Assembly: GCA_016936495.1 (NCBI GenBank)
Contig: JAFGXT010000240.1
Coordinates: 1 to 33,209 of the forward strand
Direction of reading: 5' to 3'
Source: Victivallales bacterium
GTDB lineage: Bacteria > Verrucomicrobiota > Lentisphaeria > Victivallales > SZUA-371
Length of the DNA: 33,209 nucleotides
Of this stretch, positions 26,891 to 33,209 are shown one piece after another (the first letter of the stretch is position 1; the number at the start of each line of letters is the position of its first letter). The notes beneath the pieces were generated by a model. It made no database searches. It saw only the letters and a program-made list of their open reading frames with translations, and had not been told where the DNA came from. A program made the position numbers and the translations under genes.

Positions 26891-28486
26891 TTAATTTTCC
26901 GAATCCGGTACGGTTTCCGGACATTGAGGTTTACTCAGTTCATTATTGTCCGCGATGCCCGTTTCGTCAAGTCCGTGAATTGTTTTTTCCCAGTAAAAAG
27001 GTTTGGTGAAGAATTGCAGAAAACCTTTCCACGCGCCTACTGAGATCATCACCCAGTAGAAAGGCATGAGCAACACATAAGGCAGCAAATCATAACGTTT
27101 ACGTCTGGCACACGCAAGCGCATGAATACCCAACAGCATAAAATTCACAACCAGCAAAGTCATGCTGACGCAAAAAAAAGCAATAGACAGCCTCGACCAG
27201 AAGACGCTTTCCCCCGCGCCATAATAGAACAAAGGCCATGCCTTGAAATAAAAACTTCCCAGCTCGAAACCAGTATATGACAAGTGTTCATGCGGCCCCC
27301 TCACCATTTCCGCCAGATGCAAACCGTAGTGAACACCGTGAGCCAGCAGCAGTATATACGCCGCCGCCACTATCCAGTAAAACACATTTATCAGCATCAT
27401 AAAGGAACTTGCTCCGACGCTCAGGTAAAAGCCGAACATACCCCATAAGCCCAGTCCCTTCAGCGTCCGCAAGGGGTGCCGCATATGGGTAAAATGTGTC
27501 TGAATGAATCCCTTGACCCAACGCGAACGCTGTCGTATCCAGTTCCACCATTCGGAATTGGCTTCCTCCCAGGTGGTGGAATCCACCACAGTGGTTTTGT
27601 AGCCATATTTATAGATACGTATACCCAGGTCGCAGTCTTCGGTTACGTTAAAGGGATCCCAACCGCCGGTCTGCCGGAGAACTCCGGTACGGAAGTGGTT
27701 GGAAGTGCCGCCCAGCGGCAGGGGCAGTTTAAAGGCGGACATACCGGGGAGCATCAGATCAAAAGTGGTGCTGTATTCGATGGTAAACAGCCGGGTCAGC
27801 AGATTTTGATTGGAATTATAATAATTAAGTTTTGCCTGAACACATGCCAGGTGCTCGTCTGAGCCGGAGAATACCGTCACCGCCTTTTTCAACTGGTCGG
27901 GGTCGGGACGGTCTTCGGCATCATAAATGACGCAGAACTCGCCGCGAGCCTGTTTCAACCCGAAATTGCAGGCGCGGGGTTTGGTTTTGGGCTGAAAATC
28001 CGGTATGATTATGAGTTCATAATGTGCGGGCAGGTTACAGTTTAAAACCGCCTGGCGAGTGGCGTCGTCATCCGCCTCCAGCAACAGTTTTATATCGAGC
28101 TTGTCAGACGGATAATCCAGCTGTTCCATATTCTTTATTATCTTTCCGGCAATATTCGCTTCCTTGTACAGAGGCAAAAGAATGGTATATATGGGCAGGT
28201 CTTCGTCTTTTATAGCGCCAATTTCGGCACTATCCGGACGCTTTTCGCCCACGCCGGACAAAGACGCCGTCGCCGCGCCAACCTTAAAAAACGCCGAACT
28301 CAAATACCAGAATGACAAGAATACCGTTACGGCAAACAAAAAGTAATCCCAACGGTAGAACAGCAACAAAGTAATAAACACGGCTCCACAAAGATGCAAC
28401 AGTATCTGCCTTAACGTCATCGGGACATTTGAACAGTCCTTGGCGTTGTTGTTGACAAATTCCTGTGTTACCGGATCGAGTTTCAA
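26891..28486 (-). CDS. Processive family 2 glycosyltransferase (cellulose synthase-like), membrane
   Basis: 531 aa; YTILLPLYKEANIAGKIIKNMEQLDYP, LLLEADDDATR, VIYDAEDRPDPDQL, VTEDCDLGIRIYKYGY, QRSRWVKGFIQTH (QxxRW); several TM helices. Confidence 0.92.
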   Translation of the reverse strand: MKLDPVTQEFVNNNAKDCSNVPMTLRQILLHLCGAVFITLLLFYRWDYFLFAVTVFLSFWYLSSAFFKVGAATASLSGVGEKRPDSAEIGAIKDEDLPIYTILLPLYKEANIAGKIIKNMEQLDYPSDKLDIKLLLEADDDATRQAVLNCNLPAHYELIIIPDFQPKTKPRACNFGLKQARGEFCVIYDAEDRPDPDQLKKAVTVFSGSDEHLACVQAKLNYYNSNQNLLTRLFTIEYSTTFDLMLPGMSAFKLPLPLGGTSNHFRTGVLRQTGGWDPFNVTEDCDLGIRIYKYGYKTTVVDSTTWEEANSEWWNWIRQRSRWVKGFIQTHFTHMRHPLRTLKGLGLWGMFGFYLSVGASSFMMLINVFYWIVAAAYILLLAHGVHYGLHLAEMVRGPHEHLSYTGFELGSFYFKAWPLFYYGAGESVFWSRLSIAFFCVSMTLLVVNFMLLGIHALACARRKRYDLLPYVLLMPFYWVMISVGAWKGFLQFFTKPFYWEKTIHGLDETGIADNNELSKPQCPETVPDSEN

Positions 28487-28548
28487 ATCAGAACCCTCTA
28501 TTTTGCTTACAACTTAATGCTGTTAATGTAACCGTTTAAGGCGCTAAA

Positions 28549-29220
28549 TCAACTGGTGGGGCGGATTTGCGATTGTTTTTCAATCATCCGACACAGCGGA
28601 CAGCCCTCCAGACACTGATTTTTCCGGCAGTGTTCTTTAGCGGCTTTGACGATCAGAGCGTGATATTCGTTAAATAATTGGTGATCAGCGGGCAAATTAT
28701 CCATGAATATACTTTGCAGGTGGTGGTAATCCATTTTTTCTTCAAGCTGGAAGTGGCGTGAGAATATTCTACGGGTATAAGCGTCTATTACAAAAAAGGG
28801 TTGCTGGAAACAATAGAGCATGATGGAATCGGCGGTTTCAGGGCCCACACCATGGACGCAAAGCAAATCGCGTCTGAATTCCGCCGGAGTTCTGCCCTGC
28901 CAAAGCGGTTTATCATCAATTACATTGCCGAGCCACCAGCGGGTAACTTTCAGGAGACGATCGGCTTTTATGCGGAAGAAGCCGGAGGGCATGAGCGCGT
29001 CTTCGAGCTCCGCGCGGGAGAGACGCAAAACGGCGTCCGGTTTAAGCGCGTTGGCGGTTTTCAGCCGTGCAATGGCTTTTTCCACATTTGTCCAGCTGGT
29101 GTTCTGGGTCAATACCGCGCCGACGCATATTTCCCAGGGGGTATCCCCCGGCCACCAGTGCTGATGCCCGTAGACGCGCAACAACTCTTCGTATATTTTC
29201 AGTAGAAATTTGCCTTTCAA
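28549..29220 (-). CDS. Endonuclease III-related HhH-GPD base excision repair protein
   Basis: YGHQHWWPGDTPWEICVGAVLTQNTSWTNVEKAI, LLCVHGVGPETADSIMLYCFQQPFFVIDAYTRRI, C-terminal HCRKNQCLEGCPLC. Probable TTG start at 29220 overlapping the HAD stop (TTGA). Confidence 0.9.
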   Translation of the reverse strand: MKGKFLLKIYEELLRVYGHQHWWPGDTPWEICVGAVLTQNTSWTNVEKAIARLKTANALKPDAVLRLSRAELEDALMPSGFFRIKADRLLKVTRWWLGNVIDDKPLWQGRTPAEFRRDLLCVHGVGPETADSIMLYCFQQPFFVIDAYTRRIFSRHFQLEEKMDYHHLQSIFMDNLPADHQLFNEYHALIVKAAKEHCRKNQCLEGCPLCRMIEKQSQIRPTS

Positions 29221-29789
29221 GAGAGTACGATCCTTTCGAGTTCCTGATAGGTTCCGGCACAAAAATGGGCGTGTTCTTCAAAAGATTCATGTCCATCGTT
29301 ACGGAAGAAACAGGTGAATATGCCCGCCGCTTTGCCGCAATCTATATCATGAATGTAATCGCCTACTATGATGCATTCCTCCGGCTTAAATCCCCATTTT
29401 TCAATGATATGAAGTACCGGTTCGGGCGCGGGTTTTATGTATTCAAAATCGCGGCTCAGGTACATATCAACTTTTAAACCGAACTTTTTCAGAAACATCT
29501 CCACACTACGCGATGAATTACGGGTGAGAATAGCGATGCGTATGCCTTGTTCCTCAAATTTTTCAAACGCTTCCACCACGCCCGGATGTAAACGATTCTG
29601 CTCCGCCAGTGAGCACTCATATTCTTCAACTATTTCCCAGCCGCGACGCCGTTCAGCTTCCGGCCAGGAGTTAAGTATCTTCGCTATGTCCCCGGAGGGT
29701 ATGCCCAGGTCATCGCGCATTTTTTGAAAATCTATTATCGGCACGGTCAAAGTACCGTCCATATCGAAAATAACTCCCTTGAATGCCAT
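29217..29789 (-). CDS. HAD-superfamily hydrolase (phosphoglycolate phosphatase-like)
   Basis: GVIFDMDGTLTVP, IAILTRNSSRSVEMFLKKFGL, KPAPEPVLHIIEKWGFKPEECIIVGDYIHDI. Confidence 0.92.
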   Translation of the reverse strand: MAFKGVIFDMDGTLTVPIIDFQKMRDDLGIPSGDIAKILNSWPEAERRRGWEIVEEYECSLAEQNRLHPGVVEAFEKFEEQGIRIAILTRNSSRSVEMFLKKFGLKVDMYLSRDFEYIKPAPEPVLHIIEKWGFKPEECIIVGDYIHDIDCGKAAGIFTCFFRNDGHESFEEHAHFCAGTYQELERIVLS

Positions 29790-29803
29790 ATATCCTCCTT
29801 GAA

Positions 29804-30052
29804 TTATGTATATATTACAGTAACGGCGTCGCCGCCGGGGATGTTCAAATCCTCGCCGAAATGATATTCCGAGACATAGGTATTGCGCTTGACAAAGTCT
29901 CTGATCGCCCGTTTCAACGCCCCTGTTCCATGACCGTGTATTACCATGATGCTCTGGTGATGCGGACTGTACAGCACCCGTTCTATCGCCGCGATGGCTT
30001 CATCGACCCGATAACCGTGAAGATCAAGCTGTATATCATAATTATAGCGCAC
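29804..30052 (-). CDS. Stand-alone Smr domain protein
   Basis: 82 aa; LDLHGYRVDEAIAAIERVL, IMVIHGHGTGALKRAIRDFV, GGDAVTVIYT: Smr (MutS2 C-terminal) motifs LDLHG and HGxGxGxLK-like. Confidence 0.88.
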   Translation of the reverse strand: MRYNYDIQLDLHGYRVDEAIAAIERVLYSPHHQSIMVIHGHGTGALKRAIRDFVKRNTYVSEYHFGEDLNIPGGDAVTVIYT

Positions 30053-30148
30053 CTGTCGCTCCGTCAGTGTAAGTTTTTACGTCTATACATATATTAACGT
30101 CGCTCCCGTTTATTTACAAGCTCACCGGGCAAGGAAATCCCAAACGCT

Positions 30149-31027
30149 TCAACCGCAGTTTTTGCGGTACGTGCGAGGTGGAACGCCGTATTTGCGCCGG
30201 AACATCTTAGAAAAATAGTTACTGTCTTCAAAGCCCACCGCACTGGCTATTTCTGTTATTGACGCGTCACTTTCCGCCAGTTTTACCGCCGCTTTTTCCA
30301 GCCGGAGCGCTATCAAATATTCTATCGGACTGCGACCCAGCCCCTCACGGAACAATCGAACTATCGTACTTACCGATTTACCGCAGACCGGACATAGATC
30401 CTCCAATTTGATACAATGCGGGTAATGCTGTTCAAAATAACGTATGATCCGGCTGATGCCGGCAAGCTCTTCGGACGAGGAGTTATCCTTGTCCGAAAAC
30501 GCCCTGCACAACATCCCGATCAAACGCATAAACGCCACTTTGCGAAAGTATTCATGCCCCGGCGCCTTGCGCTTCTGCTCCAGTTGTATCTCCATGATGA
30601 TCTCTTCGGCCAGCTTCAACTGAGCGTCGTTCAACGACAAAGGGCTCTGACTGCGATAACGTCTGGACAGACGTGGACCAGCCTCAAACAAACTGTAATA
30701 TCCGGCGGTGTCAGGCAAATCGTCAAACTGCAATTTCAACTTATCCGGCAGGAACAGGATATTGACGATGTCCAGATTTTTCACATCCTCGTAAGTATGA
30801 GCCTGCCCCGGTCTAACTAGAAATATATCACCGCGCCGGATCGCGTACTTACCATCGCGAAGCACGTGCAACCCAAGGCCGTTACGCACGAGTACCAACT
30901 CGTAAAAATCATGACTGTGGATCACGTCGAAAGGCTGCCGGTAATCCATCACCAGTAAGCCGGATTCGCAAAGACGTCCGACAGGCAAAGTCAGCACCGG
31001 TTCGAACCTTTGATTGCCTGTACTCAT
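30149..31027 (-). CDS. AraC-family transcriptional regulator with N-terminal cupin-like sensor domain
   Basis: HDFYELVLVRNGLGLHVLRDGKYAIRRGDIFLVRPGQAHTY; ITEIASAVGFEDSNYFSKMFRRKYGVPPRTYRKNCG. Confidence 0.93.
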   Translation of the reverse strand: MSTGNQRFEPVLTLPVGRLCESGLLVMDYRQPFDVIHSHDFYELVLVRNGLGLHVLRDGKYAIRRGDIFLVRPGQAHTYEDVKNLDIVNILFLPDKLKLQFDDLPDTAGYYSLFEAGPRLSRRYRSQSPLSLNDAQLKLAEEIIMEIQLEQKRKAPGHEYFRKVAFMRLIGMLCRAFSDKDNSSSEELAGISRIIRYFEQHYPHCIKLEDLCPVCGKSVSTIVRLFREGLGRSPIEYLIALRLEKAAVKLAESDASITEIASAVGFEDSNYFSKMFRRKYGVPPRTYRKNCG

Positions 31028-31040
31028 ATAAAAACTCCAC

Positions 31041-31094
31041 TTTTGATTAAAAAATACTCTTTAATAATCATATAATCAAGGTTTTTAATCAAAA
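31041..31094. promoter_or_regulatory. Inverted-repeat operator candidate between divergent araC-type and rhamnosidase genes
   Basis: TTTTGATTAAAAA (31041-31053) and its exact reverse complement TTTTTAATCAAAA (31082-31094); a TATAAT at 31071-31076 between the arms. Confidence 0.6.
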
Positions 31095-31111
31095 AACAGG
31101 ACATAATAACT

Positions 31112-32830
31112 ATGAATCAAATAAAACCAAGGAAAGTTAATATGATTATCGACGATATTATCAGTGGCATACCGGGCGCTACCTTGAACTACCGTGGCGC
31201 GGCAACAGACCCACGAGTTCGCAAATACATTCCGCCCGTAAGGATAGTAGACTGTTCTGACGGAGAACTGAAACCCGTCAATTTAAAGATGCTCTTGGAT
31301 ACAATGGAGATTCAGTGCTATGTACATTACAGACCCCAACCATGCGTGATGCGTCCGGGGTCTTTTCTGCTGCTGGACTTCGGCGTCGAGCTCAACGGCG
31401 GAATCAGGATAGTAGCGTCTTCGCAAGGACGAGTACGCGTCCGCTTTGGCGAATCCGTCAGTGAAGCGATGGGAACTCCAGTAAACGATCACGCGATGCA
31501 CGACACTATGTTCGATCTGGCGCCGATGTCTCACAACGAAATCGGCAACACCGGTTTCCGCTTTGTCCGGATAGACGTTGCCGATGAGCTTGATCACAAT
31601 CTTGAACTGCTTAATATTCAAGCGGTAGCAATATTCCGCGACTTATCCTATGCCGGTTCGTTCAATTCCAGTGACGAACGTCTCAACCGCATATGGAAGA
31701 CCGGCGCTTATACCGTACACCTGAATATGCAGGATTACATTTATGACGGCGTCAAACGCGACCGGTTGGTATGGATGGGCGACATGCACCCGGAAATACG
31801 TATTGCCGCAGCGGTCTTCGACGATGTGGATTGTATTAATTCCAGTCTGGATTATATCCGCGACCGTACCCCTGAACACGAATTCATGAACGGAATCAGC
31901 TCTTATTCCATGTGGTGGATAATTTCCCATTACGACTGGTATATGGCGCGCGGCGATTTTGAATATCTGCGCTCCCAGCATGATCGCGTATGCTCGATTG
32001 TAAAACATCTTGGCGAGTACATCGGCGCGAACGGCTCGGAACAATTTGACGGACGCCGCTTCCTCGACTGGCCGTCCAATGACAACGAACCGGTCAAGCA
32101 CGCCGGACTTCATGCCCTGATGATATGGGCATTTTCAGCGGCGGAAAAAATCTGCCGTATCCTGAATGATGAGACCACCGCCCGCCTCTGCGCCGGAAAC
32201 GCCCAACGTATGAAAACATATTGCCCTGACCCGGCACAGGGTAAACAGGCCGGTGCGCTGATGGCGATATCCGGTCTGTGCGATCCGGTCAAAATAAATC
32301 GCGATGTGCTGGCGGTAAATCCGTATTCCGGCATCAGTACCTTTTACGGCTATTATGTGCTTCAGGCAAGAGCGCTGGCAGGCGACTACGCCGGAGCATT
32401 GGAAGTCATCCGCCGCTACTGGGGCGGAATGTTGGATTTCGGTGCGACCAGTTTCTGGGAGGACTTCGATCTGGACTGGACACGTAACGCGTTCGGTATA
32501 GATCAACTGCCAGTTCCGGGCAAAAAAGACATTCACGCCGATTTTGGCAACTATTGTTATAAGAGCCTGCGCCACAGTCTATGCCATGGTTGGGCCGGAG
32601 GTCCGACCGCCTGGCTGAGTGAGCATCTGCTGGGAATAACACCCCTTGAACCTGGATTCAAGACTGCTATGGTCAAGCCGTGTCTTGCCGGACTTGACTG
32701 GTTGAACGGCACGATGCCAACGCCTTATGGCGTAATCGAAGTATCTGCGAAAAAATCATCGAACGGCTCTTTTGACATCAAAGTCAACGCCCCCGAGGAG
32801 GTCAAAATTGTACGCATGACGGATTCATAA
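31112..32830 (+). CDS. Alpha-L-rhamnosidase-like glycoside hydrolase (GH78-type six-hairpin domain)
   Basis: 572 aa; GFRFVRIDV, AGSFNSSDERLNRIWKTGAYTVHLNMQDYIYDGVKRDRLVWMGDMHPE, SLCHGWAGGPTAWLSEHLLGI. A second in-frame ATG is at 31142. Confidence 0.85.
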   Translation: MNQIKPRKVNMIIDDIISGIPGATLNYRGAATDPRVRKYIPPVRIVDCSDGELKPVNLKMLLDTMEIQCYVHYRPQPCVMRPGSFLLLDFGVELNGGIRIVASSQGRVRVRFGESVSEAMGTPVNDHAMHDTMFDLAPMSHNEIGNTGFRFVRIDVADELDHNLELLNIQAVAIFRDLSYAGSFNSSDERLNRIWKTGAYTVHLNMQDYIYDGVKRDRLVWMGDMHPEIRIAAAVFDDVDCINSSLDYIRDRTPEHEFMNGISSYSMWWIISHYDWYMARGDFEYLRSQHDRVCSIVKHLGEYIGANGSEQFDGRRFLDWPSNDNEPVKHAGLHALMIWAFSAAEKICRILNDETTARLCAGNAQRMKTYCPDPAQGKQAGALMAISGLCDPVKINRDVLAVNPYSGISTFYGYYVLQARALAGDYAGALEVIRRYWGGMLDFGATSFWEDFDLDWTRNAFGIDQLPVPGKKDIHADFGNYCYKSLRHSLCHGWAGGPTAWLSEHLLGITPLEPGFKTAMVKPCLAGLDWLNGTMPTPYGVIEVSAKKSSNGSFDIKVNAPEEVKIVRMTDS

Positions 32831-32861
32831 AAACACAGCATCATCCATCAGGAAGCCCGTG

Positions 32862-33209
32862 TTAAAATGTTGTGTCGGCCAGGTTTTGTCCTCTGGTTTC
32901 CCTTAGACGGAAAGAGCTCCAGACGACGATTATTGAAAATCCCAGCATCGTGCCGAATACCGCCAGATAAGAGTTTGCTCCGTATACCATTATCCCGTCG
33001 TGGTGCTCGGGCGGGAATAGATTCATCAGCAATCCCACCGCGTTACCGAAGAGCGCGACGGTAATATAACAACCGAAGTTTAATATACTTACCGCCGCGC
33101 CGGTAAATTCGGCGTCGTTTGTTTCACGCAGGAGTGGTACGGCTATCGACGATGTACTGGCGGTCGAAGCCAGCAGGCACATGAGTACCGCGATCCATAC
33201 ACTGCGTAT
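32862..33209 (-). CDS. MFS-type transporter, C-terminal part (truncated by window edge)
   Basis: Frame stays open upstream of the listed ATG to the window edge (..IRSVWIAVLMCLLASTASTSSIAVPLLRETNDAEFTGAAVSILNFGCYITVALFGNAVGLLMN..); C-terminal TM helices. Confidence 0.7.
   Translation of the reverse strand: MRSVWIAVLMCLLASTASTSSIAVPLLRETNDAEFTGAAVSILNFGCYITVALFGNAVGLLMNLFPPEHHDGIMVYGANSYLAVFGTMLGFSIIVVWSSFRLRETRGQNLADTTF

Noticed and set aside
30980-31000. GGTTCGAACC tRNA T-loop-like string
   Set aside because: Lies inside the AraC-family CDS and lacks an acceptor stem or other tRNA arms nearby.
1-33209. CRISPR arrays, IS elements, prophage or defence islands
   Set aside because: No regularly spaced direct repeats, transposase, integrase, phage structural, or known defence proteins found among the ORFs; gene content is mainly housekeeping.

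Overview
This 33.2 kb window reads as chromosomal DNA from a Gram-negative bacterium. PVC-superphylum/Lentisphaerota-like ancestry is an inference from the FTLIELLVVIAIISILA pseudopilin with C-NNLKQ-like motif, the dksA-lspA order, a Ser/Thr kinase next to an ECF sigma factor, and ThuA/GH78 sugar genes. It is densely packed with about 31 CDSs, mostly housekeeping: MTHFR-like (left-truncated), UPF0104-type membrane protein, YmdB, NadC, RuvA, 2H phosphoesterase-like, GT4, ComEC-like, PHP, DksA/TraR, LspA, MiaA, IlvE, Pal, CaCA antiporter, TyrS, Ser/Thr kinase, ECF sigma, 2-hydroxyacid dehydrogenase, ThuA-like, MntP, IlvC, PFK, histidine kinase plus NtrC-type regulator, pseudopilin, processive GT2, EndoIII-related, HAD, Smr, AraC, GH78-like rhamnosidase, and MFS (right-truncated). 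I see no CRISPR array, IS element, prophage, rRNA or tRNA. The most interesting element is a probable orphan small-RNA gene at about 19346-19600. It has a near-perfect sigma70 promoter (TTGACA-17-TACAAT), a roughly 220-nt transcript with paired ends, internal hairpins, C-rich/anti-SD-like motifs and a 43-aa basic sORF, and it ends in an intrinsic terminator just at the 3' end of convergent mntP. Other points of interest are a ComEC whose metallo-beta-lactamase motif looks inactivated, a 13-bp inverted repeat between divergent araC and rhamnosidase genes, and a convergent Ser/Thr kinase / ECF sigma pair.
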